A stretch of DNA of 28,844 nt, taken from contig CAZFBZ010000013.1 of assembly GCA_964517345.1 (NCBI GenBank), forward strand, positions 1 to 28,844, given 5' to 3'. Shown one piece after another: positions 1 through 7,902 of this stretch. Each line of letters starts with the position of its first letter. Positions within the stretch are counted from its first letter, which is position 1. Below the pieces are notes generated by a model. It was not told the DNA's origin. It was given only the letters and a program-made list of their open reading frames with translations, and made no database searches. The stretch comes from DAISLF01 sp964517345 (GTDB lineage Bacteria > Patescibacteriota > Gracilibacteria > Peribacterales > Peribacteraceae). The translations under genes were made by a program, and so were the position numbers.

Positions 1-765
1 GCCCGTCTGGCGCGCAGAAAATCCGCTGCGCCTCCGCCCGTCGGACCGGAACTGGACCTCAAGGCCGAGAAGGAACGCATCGCCAACATCCTGGATTCCA
101 TCAAGGCGCCCAAGATGAAGAAGCGCCTTAAGGGACTTGTCGGCAAGTTCGAGGCGCTGAAGCTCAAGGCCAAGAAAGGCAAGGGAACGCCCGCCGTGCC
201 CGAGCCGCCCGACGATCCGGACGACCCGGCGCGCGTTGTCAAAGTGGACCTGGACAAGACGCGCGAACTGGAGACGCTCGCCAAAGAGCTTGAGGATTTG
301 CGCGACGAACTCCTCGAGGCCGAGGCGCTGTTCAAGGACGCCGACATCCCGCTCGATCCCGCCGATCAGGCGCGACTGCGCGTCGCCACGCATGCCATGG
401 TCCATCGGATGGAGGAAGACGCTAAGCGCGCCATCGATGCGGAAGATGAACGTGTTCCGCTGGCGGCGCCCAGCCGCGGACGACTGGCTCTCGGGCAGGT
501 CTACCAGAACATCGGCGGCGTCGCGGGGCGGCTCTTGGCCCTCCAGCCCCAGCTTCCGCTGCCGCACGATGTGCCCACGCTGGAAGCGCTCGATATTGCG
601 GGTGCCGATCCCGGCGTGATCCTCGTCGTCGCGTGCGAGGAAGGCCTGGGCATCGACGACAAGAACGTCGACGATCTGCGCGCGGAACTCGCCGCGCATC
701 GCGCCCGCAAGGCCGCGAAAGCCGCAAAGAAAACGCCTCCGGCGACGGGCGGAGCGGGCTCGTGA
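1..765 (+). CDS. Hypothetical charged, coiled-coil-prone protein (5' end outside window)
   Basis: The frame is open from the first base of the window, so the gene starts upstream; the ATG at 115 is probably internal. The visible 254 residues are rich in Lys, Ala, Glu and Asp. A Pro/Asp-rich linker lies around residues 68-78 of the visible part, followed by a Leu/Glu-rich helical stretch likely to form a coiled coil, a more hydrophobic middle, and an Ala/Lys-rich tail. There is no signal peptide or membrane segment in the visible part. I do not recognise a family. It ends with TGA at 763-765, followed by a 53-base spacer holding the promoter of the next gene. That it is a real gene rests on the long open frame and on codon use like that of its neighbours. 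Confidence 0.7.
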   Translation, partial: ARLARRKSAAPPPVGPELDLKAEKERIANILDSIKAPKMKKRLKGLVGKFEALKLKAKKGKGTPAVPEPPDDPDDPARVVKVDLDKTRELETLAKELEDLRDELLEAEALFKDADIPLDPADQARLRVATHAMVHRMEEDAKRAIDAEDERVPLAAPSRGRLALGQVYQNIGGVAGRLLALQPQLPLPHDVPTLEALDIAGADPGVILVVACEEGLGIDDKNVDDLRAELAAHRARKAAKAAKKTPPATGGAGS

Positions 766-780
766 GGCCAAATCGCGTGA

Positions 781-814
781 TTGTCGGTCCCGTGAAAAAG
801 TAGTATACTATACT
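781..814 (+). promoter_or_regulatory. Promoter, -35 TTGTCG / -10 TATACT, probably leaderless
   Basis: TTGTCG at 781-786 is followed after 17 bases by TATACT at 804-809; a second TATACT overlaps at 809-814. The ATG of the next gene is at 819, so transcription would begin at or within a few bases of the start codon. No ribosome binding site is present. Confidence 0.6.
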
Positions 815-818
815 TAAC

Positions 819-1196
819 ATGAACAACACCCACGAGCCACACTTTCTGCGCTGCGTCACCACTGCTTTTCTGCTGATGGGAATCACGATGATCTTTGCGA
901 GTACGACGCAGATGATGCTGGCTGGCGATGTTGGTCAGGGAACGCTCGTCGTCCAAAGCGCGCTTCATGCCTCGGGCGAAGCGTCCATCGGTCAGGCGGG
1001 TAATGTGGTTGATGCCGGTGTGCTGCGCACGGGCGATCAGGAAGTGCAGCTCATCGTCGGCATGCTGTTGATCCTCGCGGGTTTCGGATTTCACCTGCTC
1101 TGTCTGCTGCGCGCGGACGGGACGCTACGCCACTGGATGCAGCGCCGCCGCATCAAGCTGCCGCTCAGCACCGGTTTCCGTGACCGGCTGGTCTGA
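819..1196 (+). CDS. Small hypothetical membrane protein with two membrane segments
   Basis: This 125-residue protein has a hydrophobic segment at about residues 14-36 and a second at about 77-95, followed by a basic tail. The layout suggests an integral inner-membrane protein with a roughly 40-residue loop between the segments. The loop is Gly/Ala/Val-rich and has no Cys pair or recognisable catalytic motif. I do not recognise the family. The start is supported by a good promoter whose -10 box ends nine bases before the ATG. The gene stands alone: the next gene on this strand is at 3318, and the downstream neighbour pyrK converges on it across a 189-base AT-rich spacer. Confidence 0.65.
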   Translation: MNNTHEPHFLRCVTTAFLLMGITMIFASTTQMMLAGDVGQGTLVVQSALHASGEASIGQAGNVVDAGVLRTGDQEVQLIVGMLLILAGFGFHLLCLLRADGTLRHWMQRRRIKLPLSTGFRDRLV

Positions 1197-1198
1197 TG

Positions 1199-1385
1199 AC
1201 GGAAGAGGACGGGTGGTTTTGTCGCGGGCTTTTTATGCGTCTATCAACAAAACCGTCGCCCGACGACTGTTCGGATGACGGTTGGTTTGGATGTTGGTTA
1301 CCAGTCGTACGAAGTGGCGTCGTGGCGACCGATAACAAAGATATAATAACACAAAATCAGAAAATTAGCAAATGCCTCTTTCTTC
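1199..1385. other. AT-rich intergenic spacer with nested inverted repeats
   Basis: This is the longest gene-free stretch in the window, and it lies between two converging genes. GGTTTTGT at 1215-1222 is complementary to ACAAAACC at 1247-1254. The overlapping AACCGTC at 1251-1257 is complementary to GACGGTT at 1277-1283, so two mutually exclusive hairpins could form. A short CGTC/GACG hairpin at 1254-1265 nests inside the second. Around 1325-1385 the DNA becomes strikingly AT-rich for this genome. I see no clean hairpin-plus-T-tract terminator for either flanking gene, and the 71-codon frame crossing it looks spurious. Confidence 0.5.
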
Positions 1386-2258
1386 TCATTTCTTCGCGGG
1401 CGGGGGCGTGAATGGCTGCTTCTTCCCCAGGTCGTCGCGGTGATACTGCCCGAATTCCTCGAGCTTCACGCAGAACTCGTTTTTCACCACCGGCCCTTCA
1501 ATGCACATCCGGATACCGAGAGGGTCCATCGTGCAGTTGCCGCAGATGCCGTAGCCGCACTTCATGTAGCGTTCCATCGAGAGCTGGCTCGGGACCTGGT
1601 GCTTGTGCGTGATCTCCGAGACGCGCTTGAGCATCATCTCCGGACCGCAGGCGAAGACCTGGTCGACGGGCGAGCACTTCTGCTTCTTGGCGTCTTTGGA
1701 GTCGCGCGGGCAGACGGACAGCAGCTTGTCCAGCACGTCGACGTTGTAACCCTTGTAGCCGACCGAGCCGTCGTTGGTGGCGATGTGCAGCGCGACGTGC
1801 GGCAGAGCTTCCAGTTCCTCCACATACAGCAGGTGTTCCTTGCCGCGCGCTCCCACGATCACTTCCAGCGTGCAGCCCTGTTCCACGGATGACTGCGCCA
1901 CGAAGTACATGGGCGCCGCGCCGTAGCCGCCGGCCACCAGAATGATGTGCTGACCGGGCTCCCACTCGTAGCAGGTGCCGAACGGACCGCGCAGGCCCAC
2001 GAGGTCGCCCACCTGGCGCTTGGCGAGTTCGTTGGTCATGTCGCCGACGGCGAAGAACGTCACTTTGGTATGCGCGCCGTCGTCGAAGGCGACGCTCATC
2101 GGTACTTCGTCATAGCCCGGGAGCCAGACCATCACGAACTGGCCGGGCTTGGCACCCAGCGAGCCGTCGAACGTGAACGTGCGCACCATGTCCGTCTCCT
2201 GCTTGATGTGCTTGATGCGGTAGGTGCGGGGCAGCCGGCTCTGAAGCTGGATAGGCAT
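1386..2258 (-). CDS. pyrK: Dihydroorotate dehydrogenase electron transfer subunit (PyrK)
   Basis: PyrK passes electrons from the PyrD flavin to NAD+ through FAD and a 2Fe-2S cluster in the class 1B dihydroorotate dehydrogenase, in de novo pyrimidine synthesis. The 290-residue protein has the ferredoxin-reductase layout. An FAD-binding beta barrel comes first, with VPMSV at about residues 52-56 where RPxS is usual. An NAD-binding domain follows with a GGYGAAP loop near 110-116. A C-terminal iron-sulphur loop has Cys 234, 239, 242 and 252 (C-x4-C-x2-C-x9-C). A Lys/Cys-bearing segment around 182-196, before the ACGPEMM motif, looks like a small insertion. The ATG follows the pyrD stop after two bases, so the two genes are surely co-translated. 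The Pro/Lys tail is unremarkable. Confidence 0.93.
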   Translation of the reverse strand: MPIQLQSRLPRTYRIKHIKQETDMVRTFTFDGSLGAKPGQFVMVWLPGYDEVPMSVAFDDGAHTKVTFFAVGDMTNELAKRQVGDLVGLRGPFGTCYEWEPGQHIILVAGGYGAAPMYFVAQSSVEQGCTLEVIVGARGKEHLLYVEELEALPHVALHIATNDGSVGYKGYNVDVLDKLLSVCPRDSKDAKKQKCSPVDQVFACGPEMMLKRVSEITHKHQVPSQLSMERYMKCGYGICGNCTMDPLGIRMCIEGPVVKNEFCVKLEEFGQYHRDDLGKKQPFTPPPAKK

Positions 2259-2260
2259 GG

Positions 2261-3229
2261 TCAGGTGAGGGGACGGACGATGCCGGTCTTGGCGAACTCG
2301 GCGAGGGTTTTGTGCATGTTGCCGGTCAGCTGCGAAATATCCCACACGCCTTCGTTCGTGCACCAGTACTGCATCTCGTCGCAGACGTGTTTGAACACCT
2401 CGATGCCGCGCGTGCCGGCCGCCGTGCCGATGCCGACGAGACTCGCTCCCGCGAGGATCAATTCCAGCGCGTCCTCTCCGGTGTGCACGCCGCCCGTGCC
2501 GATGATCGGCAGCTTGCCGTCCGTCGCCGCGTAGACGTCCGCGATGCATTTCACCGCGATCGGCTTGATGCCGGGGCCCGAGAGGCCGCCGACCTTGTTG
2601 GCGAGAATCGGCATCCGGCTGCGCAAATCGATAGCCATGCCCGGCCCGACCGTATTGATGACGGTGAACCCGTCCGCGCCGGCTTTGGCGCATGCCTCGG
2701 CGATGATCTTGATGTTATCCACGTTCGGCGAGAGCTTGATGAACACGGGGATCTTCTTGCTGACGGCCTTCACCGCCTTGGTCGCCGCGGCTGCGTCGGG
2801 CGCGCTGCACGCGAAGGGGCGGCCGAACTCGTCCTCGATGTTCGGACAGCTGATATTCACCTCGAAGAAGTCCGGCTTGAGATCCACGAGCGCCGCCGCG
2901 GTCTTGCCGTAGTTCTCCACGGATTCGGCGATGATGTTCAGGATCAGCGGGACGGGCTTGGTCTTCATGTAATCGCCGATCTCCTCGTGCGCCTTCTCCG
3001 GCCCTGCGTCGGGCACGCCGACCGCGTTGAGCGTCCAGTGGTCCGTCGAAATGATCGTGGGATTGCGGTGGCCCTTGTGCTCCTTCAGCCAGATCGACTT
3101 CGTCGTGACCGCCCCCGCCCCGCTGGCGGCGGCGAGCTTCCAGCTGCTGGACGTCACTCCCATGATGCCCGAGGCGAGGACCGTCGGGTTGTCGAAGGTC
3201 ACCCCGAGGATGGTCTGCGAGAGATTCAC
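2261..3229 (-). CDS. pyrD: Dihydroorotate dehydrogenase, class 1B catalytic subunit (PyrD)
   Basis: This is the FMN enzyme that oxidises dihydroorotate to orotate; the PyrK partner immediately downstream marks it as the NAD-linked class 1B form. The 322 residues match the family length. Visible motifs are the N-terminal VNLSQTI strand and NPTVLASG, the NISCPN loop with catalytic Cys128, FIKLSPN with Lys155, the INTV strand with Asn192, and the C-terminal IIGTGGV flavin-phosphate loop. I chose GTG at 3227-3229 because family members begin with this MNLS-type strand. The frame does extend to an ATG at 3337, but that would add 36 unmatched residues and run into the divergent gene at 3318. A TATTCT -10 box ends 11 bases upstream of the GTG. 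Confidence 0.93.
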   Translation of the reverse strand: MNLSQTILGVTFDNPTVLASGIMGVTSSSWKLAAASGAGAVTTKSIWLKEHKGHRNPTIISTDHWTLNAVGVPDAGPEKAHEEIGDYMKTKPVPLILNIIAESVENYGKTAAALVDLKPDFFEVNISCPNIEDEFGRPFACSAPDAAAATKAVKAVSKKIPVFIKLSPNVDNIKIIAEACAKAGADGFTVINTVGPGMAIDLRSRMPILANKVGGLSGPGIKPIAVKCIADVYAATDGKLPIIGTGGVHTGEDALELILAGASLVGIGTAAGTRGIEVFKHVCDEMQYWCTNEGVWDISQLTGNMHKTLAEFAKTGIVRPLT

Positions 3230-3282
3230 GCCGTCATCATAGAATACCCGGGCCTCCGAGTACCAGAGCAGCCGGAGGAAGT

Positions 3283-3310
3283 TTGTCGGTCCGTGGGCTT
3301 TTGGTAGTCT
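3283..3310 (+). promoter_or_regulatory. Promoter, -35 TTGTCG / -10 TAGTCT, leaderless
   Basis: TTGTCG at 3283-3288, a 16-base spacer and TAGTCT at 3305-3310 lie directly before the ATG at 3318. Only seven bases separate the -10 box from the start codon, so the predicted transcript starts at the ATG. The same -35 hexamer is seen at 781. Confidence 0.55.
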
Positions 3311-3317
3311 GTGCTCC

Positions 3318-3914
3318 ATGGCTATCGAAAAATTCATTCTCCAGACTCCTCCCGGCGACGATGTGCTCGCGCGTGTCGGCGGATCGGGAAACGCCGTGGT
3401 CGCCGATGCCTCGCTGGTGCTGATGTCCAGCGCCGAATCGTTTGCCGAGAAGAAAGACTATGCGGGGAAGGACATCGTGCAGCCGGCCGTGATGGTGGTC
3501 GTGACGGATATGACGGACGCCACGCGCAGGCAGGTTCTGGTCACGTTCCGCGAGGACGTGGAGATGCGCGACGGCGTGCCGGTCGGCCGCAAGACCACGG
3601 GCGATTCCGTACTCCTCAGCAGCTCGAAGGCACCGGATCCCGCCGCGATCGTCGCCGAGAAAGTGGCGAGCGGTCTCAGTGGCATCGCGCCGCTGGATGT
3701 CGAATTCGTCGGCGCGAATGTCCTGACCGATGGCACGCGGTATTTCTTCGACGTCCGTCCCGTCTCGGCCGTGTCCGATGCGGCGCCGGCTGGCAGCGAT
3801 CCCGACAAGCGGATGGAACTGGTGTCGTTCACCGACGCTCTTCAGCGCGTCAAAAGTCAGATGGAAAGGCGCCTGCTGGAACTGCTCCAGGCACACCTTG
3901 CGGGGAGGCCCTGA
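3318..3914 (+). CDS. Hypothetical protein between pyrD and pyrG
   Basis: This is a 198-residue soluble protein with no signal peptide or membrane segment. The first 150 residues read as alternating short beta strands (for example around 52-63 and 72-79) and helices. The last 35 form an amphipathic, charged helix. I do not recognise the family; a Nudix reading was considered, but the Nudix box is absent. It is transcribed away from pyrD. Its TGA directly abuts the stop of pyrG on the other strand, with the two stops together reading TGATCA, so there is no room for a terminator. Its position among pyrimidine genes may be chance, and no function should be inferred from it. Confidence 0.65.
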   Translation: MAIEKFILQTPPGDDVLARVGGSGNAVVADASLVLMSSAESFAEKKDYAGKDIVQPAVMVVVTDMTDATRRQVLVTFREDVEMRDGVPVGRKTTGDSVLLSSSKAPDPAAIVAEKVASGLSGIAPLDVEFVGANVLTDGTRYFFDVRPVSAVSDAAPAGSDPDKRMELVSFTDALQRVKSQMERRLLELLQAHLAGRP

Positions 3915-5594
3915 TCAGCGTTTTGCGGCGGCCTTCATCCACGCGGCGAACAGCGGATGCGGACGGTGCGGACGACTCTTGAATTCGGGGTGGAACTGGC
4001 TGCCCACCATGAACGGATGGTCCTTCAGCTCGACGATCTCCATCAGGTCGCCGGCAGGGGAATCGCCCGAGATCACGAGACCGTGGGACTCCAGCTGCGT
4101 GCGGTAGTCGTTATTGAATTCGTAGCGGTGGCGATGCCTCTCGGAGATCTCGCCCGTGCCGTAAGCGGCGTAGGCCTTGGAGCCTTTCTTCAGCTTGCAC
4201 GGATACGCGCCGAGGCGCAGCGTGCCGCCCTTGCTGCGTTCCTTGTACTGTCCCGGCAGGAAGTGCACGACGTACTTGTCCGCCGTCAGGGCGCCCTCTT
4301 CATCGAATTCCTCGCTCGTGAGCGACGGATCCTTGAGCATCGCGCGGGCGAACTCGATGGTCATCAGCTGTGCGCCGAGGCACAGGCCCAGGTACGGCAC
4401 TTTCTCGGTGCGGGCGTACTTCGCCGCGGCGATTTTTCCCTCGATGCCGCGCTTGCCGAAGCCGCCCGGGACGACGAGGCCTTTGCACGCACGGAGCTGT
4501 TTCCAGGTGTCGGCGTCGTTCTTCTCCAGCTTCTCGGAATCGATCCAGACGATCTTCGCGTGGCCTTTCTCGAAGACTGCCGCCGATTTGATCGACTCGA
4601 TCACGCTCAGGTAGGCGTCATCCAGGTGCGTGTACTTGCCGACGATCGCCACCGGGATCTCGCGTCCGAGAGCCGCTGCGTAGCGCTTCTGTCCGGCCTC
4701 CCACTCGCGCATGTTCGGCTTCACGTTTCCCAGCTCCAGGCGCTCCGCGATGATCTCGGCCATCCCGAACTGCTGGAAGTTCAGCGGCACGTCGTAGATC
4801 GAGCGCACGGTGGGGGCGGGGATGACGGCCCGGCGCTCCACGCCGCAGAAGTGGCTGATTTTATCGAGCAGGTCATTGGGGATCTTTGCGTCGGCGCGGG
4901 CGAGGATCATGTCCGGCTGGAGGCCGATCCTGCGAAGCTCGCGCACGGAGAGCTGTGTGGGCTTGGTCTTCAGCTCCTTGCTGGCGGCGAGGTAGGGGAG
5001 GAGCGTGAGGTGCACGTGGAACACGCGGCTGGAACCCATTTCCGAGCGCATCTGGCGGACGGCTTCCAGGAAGGGTTCTCCTTCGATGTCGCCCACCGTG
5101 CCGCCGATCTCCACCAGCATGATCTGCGCTCCGCTCTTCTCCGCGGCTTCGGACATGCGCTTCTTGATGGCATCCGTGATGTGCGGCACGACCTGGATCG
5201 TCTTGCCGAGGTAGTCGCCCTGACGCTCGCGGCTCAGCACCGACTGGTAGATCTGTCCGGTCGTCACCGTGGAGAGCTTGCTCATGGGCTCGTCGATGAA
5301 GCGCTCGTAGTGCCCCAGGTCCAGGTCCGTCTCCGCGCCGTCGTCCGTGACGAACACCTCGCCGTGCTGAAACGGGCTCATGGTGCCGGGGTCGACGTTG
5401 AGGTACGGATCGAGCTTCTGCACGAACACCTTCAATCCGCAGGATTTCATGATTGCGCCGATGGAGCTGACCGCGATGCCCTTGCCGAGAGAACTGCACA
5501 CGCCACCGGTCACGATGATGAAACGGGTGGCATTCCCGGCCTTCCGCGTGGGGATCTTTGTGCTTCCGGTCCCGGTGGTTTTCTTTTTGGCCAT
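3915..5594 (-). CDS. pyrG: CTP synthase (PyrG)
   Basis: CTP synthase aminates UTP to CTP using ATP and glutamine. The 559-residue protein has an N-terminal synthetase domain starting with GGVCSSLGKG, the phosphate-binding loop. KLDPYLNVDPGTM and the EVFVTDDGAETDLDLGHYER region follow, as does the EIGGTVGDIE strand. A C-terminal glutamine amidotransferase domain contains VPGGFGKRG as the oxyanion loop, LGLCLGAQ with the nucleophile Cys, and FHPEF with the His-Glu pair. The ATG at 5594 was chosen because an earlier in-frame ATG at 5648 overlaps the predicted promoter; the resulting 20-odd-residue Lys/Thr-rich extension before the core is modest. It follows the island genes on the same strand, 90 bases after the previous stop. 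Confidence 0.96.
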   Translation of the reverse strand: MAKKKTTGTGSTKIPTRKAGNATRFIIVTGGVCSSLGKGIAVSSIGAIMKSCGLKVFVQKLDPYLNVDPGTMSPFQHGEVFVTDDGAETDLDLGHYERFIDEPMSKLSTVTTGQIYQSVLSRERQGDYLGKTIQVVPHITDAIKKRMSEAAEKSGAQIMLVEIGGTVGDIEGEPFLEAVRQMRSEMGSSRVFHVHLTLLPYLAASKELKTKPTQLSVRELRRIGLQPDMILARADAKIPNDLLDKISHFCGVERRAVIPAPTVRSIYDVPLNFQQFGMAEIIAERLELGNVKPNMREWEAGQKRYAAALGREIPVAIVGKYTHLDDAYLSVIESIKSAAVFEKGHAKIVWIDSEKLEKNDADTWKQLRACKGLVVPGGFGKRGIEGKIAAAKYARTEKVPYLGLCLGAQLMTIEFARAMLKDPSLTSEEFDEEGALTADKYVVHFLPGQYKERSKGGTLRLGAYPCKLKKGSKAYAAYGTGEISERHRHRYEFNNDYRTQLESHGLVISGDSPAGDLMEIVELKDHPFMVGSQFHPEFKSRPHRPHPLFAAWMKAAAKR

Positions 5595-5630
5595 AGAGGA
5601 AATCGGGCAGTCCGTCCGGGGGAGGAGCCC
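5595..5630 (-). promoter_or_regulatory. pyrG 5' leader beginning GGGCTCC
   Basis: If transcription starts seven bases after the predicted -10 box, the pyrG mRNA begins at 5630 with GGGCTCC and has a 36-base leader without a Shine-Dalgarno sequence. The leader is pyrimidine-rich at first and contains GCCC, able to pair with the initial GGGC. The same first bases open the Bacillus subtilis pyrG transcript, which senses CTP by reiterative G addition. No downstream terminator hairpin is present here, so any control would have to work differently. Confidence 0.35.
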
Positions 5631-5637
5631 GCCGTTT

Positions 5638-5665
5638 ATCTTACGCATCCGGTGTGTGTTTGCAA
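5638..5665 (-). promoter_or_regulatory. pyrG promoter, -35 TTGCAA / -10 TAAGAT
   Basis: On the minus strand, TTGCAA (5665-5660), a 16-base spacer and TAAGAT (5643-5638) form a near-consensus promoter just downstream of the preceding gene's stop at 5684. It would let pyrG be transcribed independently of the upstream pair. Confidence 0.5.
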
Positions 5666-5683
5666 GAACGATTCGGACGTCGC

Positions 5684-6550
5684 TCAGGCGGCCATTTTTT
5701 CGGATTCGGGGGCGGCGCGATACGGATGAACCAGCAGCCAGAAATCGTCGAGAGACTCCGGTGCCGCGGCGGTGTTGAGCAGTTCCAGCTGGCGGTGCTG
5801 GCGGCCCGCATCGAACAGACAGGAGTGCCCGTGGAGGATCGCGGTGATGTCGCCGTTCGCGCGCGTGGTGTGCTGGCGCACCACCAGATGATACGGAAGG
5901 GCAGGGACGTCGATACCTCCCAGAAAAAACTCCCCGCCGGCCAGCGATTTGGGGCGCCCCGGCCGCCGCGTGCGGACACGTTCCAGATGATGGCGCGCGC
6001 TGCCGTTGGAGAGCATCTCGCGGATGAACGGCTCGTCCACGCGTTCGTCGTCGATGTCATAGCGTTCGTCGGCGAGGCGGATCGTCGCGGTCCAGGGATC
6101 GCCCGGGAGCGGGCGCAGACCGGTCAGCGGCGCTGCGATCCGGGCAGCGTGGGGCAGCAGTACGCCGCGCACAACGCGCGGAGAGTGGCCGCTCTGCGTG
6201 AGCTGCCGGAGCGCCTTGAGGGTCGCGCTGTTTGTCTTGCTGCGCCAGTCTGTGAGCAGCGTGGTCACCAGTGCCTGCGAGCCGTCCACGCACAGTTCGG
6301 TGGATGCGGGATCGAAGCCGTCGAGACCGAGCTGCGCCGCAGCGCTGCGGACAGAATAGCGCGTCTGGCCCGCGCAGCGCCGCAGCTCGCCGAGCACAGC
6401 GGCCTGTGTGGTTGTCAGGGGGATCGAAATCTGTGCTTCGAACGCATCAAGGCCGGCGTACCGCGGATGCGGCTGCGCGTGGTTGCTCAATCCGAGCAGC
6501 GTCCCATCCTCGGTGGCCTGCGCGTAACAGAGGAGCGTATCGGACATCAT
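5684..6550 (-). CDS. Hypothetical protein coupled to the URC1-like gene
   Basis: This is a 288-residue protein of unknown family, soluble by appearance. It has a helical, Arg- and Leu-rich middle (about residues 60-130). Around 190-200 is a basic stretch rich in Arg and Gly, and the C-terminal third is His- and Leu-rich. I see no Cys cluster, P-loop or other catalytic signature, and it does not resemble URC4 (DUF1688), the usual partner of URC1. Its ATG lies one base after the stop of the URC1-like gene (TGAGATG), so the two are almost certainly translated together and may act in the same process. A second ATG one codon later could also be used. Confidence 0.7.
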   Translation of the reverse strand: MMSDTLLCYAQATEDGTLLGLSNHAQPHPRYAGLDAFEAQISIPLTTTQAAVLGELRRCAGQTRYSVRSAAAQLGLDGFDPASTELCVDGSQALVTTLLTDWRSKTNSATLKALRQLTQSGHSPRVVRGVLLPHAARIAAPLTGLRPLPGDPWTATIRLADERYDIDDERVDEPFIREMLSNGSARHHLERVRTRRPGRPKSLAGGEFFLGGIDVPALPYHLVVRQHTTRANGDITAILHGHSCLFDAGRQHRQLELLNTAAAPESLDDFWLLVHPYRAAPESEKMAA

Positions 6551-6551
6551 C

Positions 6552-7823
6552 TCAGCTGGAACGCTTGTCTCCCGAGTATCCGCTCCCGTGCTTCGCAAGC
6601 ATTTCCACAGCGGCAAGGCGGGGGATCCGTTCCCCGGGCAATTCGTACTGATGGACGATCTCCACGCCGAACCGCTCCAGATGCTCGCGCTTGTGCGGAC
6701 TCTCGGAGAACCAGTGCGTGATCCGCGAGTTCGGCAGAAGCCATTTGAACGGGTCGGCTTTGAGCCAGTGCATGCGCGCATCCTCTCCTCCGGCCACTTC
6801 CGTGGTGCAGGCGAAGTAGCGACCCGCCCTGTCGCCTCCCGGCTGAGTTTCACGCTTGTTGTAGACCAGATGCTTGATGACAGACCCGTGGTTCCGGCCC
6901 TCTTCGGGATTCATGACAAGGATGCCGATGCCGCCTCCCTGCGCGATGCGGATGAGTTCTTCGATGGCGTACTGTTTGGAGGCGGAGCAAGTGCATCGGA
7001 CCGCAAAATTGTCCCCGTCACGGCAGTAATCGTGACTGCGCGCGCCCACCTCGACGTCGGGATCAGCGAGACGTGAGACGTCTCCGAAGATATGAATGTT
7101 CGGTCCGTCGATGGGTGGCTGAAACAGATGGAGGTCAGGCCTGGTCAGCAGTTCAGGAAACATACCGGTCTCCTCGTGGATGCGCCTGCGCAGATCCATG
7201 ACTGCCATTCCGAGTCTCTTTGCCACCAGTTCCAGGTTCCAGACAGGATCGATATTGATGTCCGTCACCGTGAAGCTGCCATCCGGATGCAGGATCTTTC
7301 CGTCACTCTCGAGTCGCCCCCGCTCCATCTGCCGTTCGACGCCCGGGTGCAGGAAGGTGCTCTGAGAGACGGCGATCGTCGGCAGAAAGCGGTATCCGTG
7401 TTCCAGGAGATGAAGATGGTCGAAGGCGGCGCGATGACCGAGCGCATGGAAGCCCGCGATGCTCTCGTCGTCGAACCAGTGATCGTTGGGTGGAATCTCC
7501 ACCCGCGGTTCCGCGTGGGTGAGATCCGGCAGGCGATGGGGGTCGATGGTCCCATGCTCGCCCGGATGCAGGTCATGCAGGATTCGCGCGAGTGCCCTCT
7601 GGAAGCCAAACGCGCCGTGCGGCAGGCCAAAGGAATTGCCCCGTCCCGGATTCCACTGCTCCGGAACGACGAGTCCGGGGGGAGTGGGTGGGTAGAGCTT
7701 CGCGACACCGTTTCTGTGCATGAGGGGGATGGCGTAAGGCAGATAATCTCCGCTGCGGTTCCGACATGAAGAATGGACGCGATCATGGTGCCGCCGGAAG
7801 GGCGTGTCAATTTTTTCTGGCAT
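6552..7823 (-). CDS. URC1-type GTP cyclohydrolase II homologue
   Basis: URC1 proteins are RibA relatives with an extra N-terminal domain (GTP_CH_N); in yeast URC1 is required for a uracil-degradation route passing through uridine nucleotide and ribosylurea. From memory of the family, this 423-residue protein matches along most of its length. Matches include the RLPDLTHAEPRVEI segment (about 98-111), LPTIAVS near 148-154, DPVWNLELVAKR near 192-203, EETGMFPELLTRPDL near 217-231, then a RibA-like core. That core has a possible zinc triad Cys 267, 277 and 279, a PEEGR loop and the HLVYNKRETQ and GGDRAGRYFA motifs. The first two zinc Cys are nine residues apart, where ten is usual. The start is uncertain: GTG 7826, ATG 7823, or ATG 7721 downstream of an internal TTGACA-17-CATGAT sequence. 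The family assignment is firm; the substrate is not. Confidence 0.8.
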   Translation of the reverse strand: MPEKIDTPFRRHHDRVHSSCRNRSGDYLPYAIPLMHRNGVAKLYPPTPPGLVVPEQWNPGRGNSFGLPHGAFGFQRALARILHDLHPGEHGTIDPHRLPDLTHAEPRVEIPPNDHWFDDESIAGFHALGHRAAFDHLHLLEHGYRFLPTIAVSQSTFLHPGVERQMERGRLESDGKILHPDGSFTVTDINIDPVWNLELVAKRLGMAVMDLRRRIHEETGMFPELLTRPDLHLFQPPIDGPNIHIFGDVSRLADPDVEVGARSHDYCRDGDNFAVRCTCSASKQYAIEELIRIAQGGGIGILVMNPEEGRNHGSVIKHLVYNKRETQPGGDRAGRYFACTTEVAGGEDARMHWLKADPFKWLLPNSRITHWFSESPHKREHLERFGVEIVHQYELPGERIPRLAAVEMLAKHGSGYSGDKRSS

Positions 7824-7866
7824 CACCCCGGGAATGCATCCATGTGTCGGGTCAAAGAGGCAGGCA

Positions 7867-7896
7867 TTGCCAGGGCATGAAAAAATTCTCTAATAT
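7867..7896 (+). promoter_or_regulatory. Promoter, -35 TTGCCA / -10 TAATAT, leaderless
   Basis: TTGCCA at 7867-7872, an 18-base spacer and TAATAT at 7891-7896 lie six bases before the ATG at 7903. The predicted transcript starts at or next to the start codon. Confidence 0.5.
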
Positions 7897-7902
7897 GCGC
7901 GC

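Noticed and set aside
1196..1411. 71-codon plus-strand frame after the small membrane protein
   Set aside because: It overlaps the previous stop and the end of pyrK, has no promoter, and its composition is unlike a protein; it only crosses the AT-rich spacer.
3957..5729. 590-codon plus-strand frame opposite pyrG
   Set aside because: The sequence is Arg/His/Leu-rich with no domain, and pyrG on the other strand is unambiguous; long antisense frames are common in GC-rich DNA.
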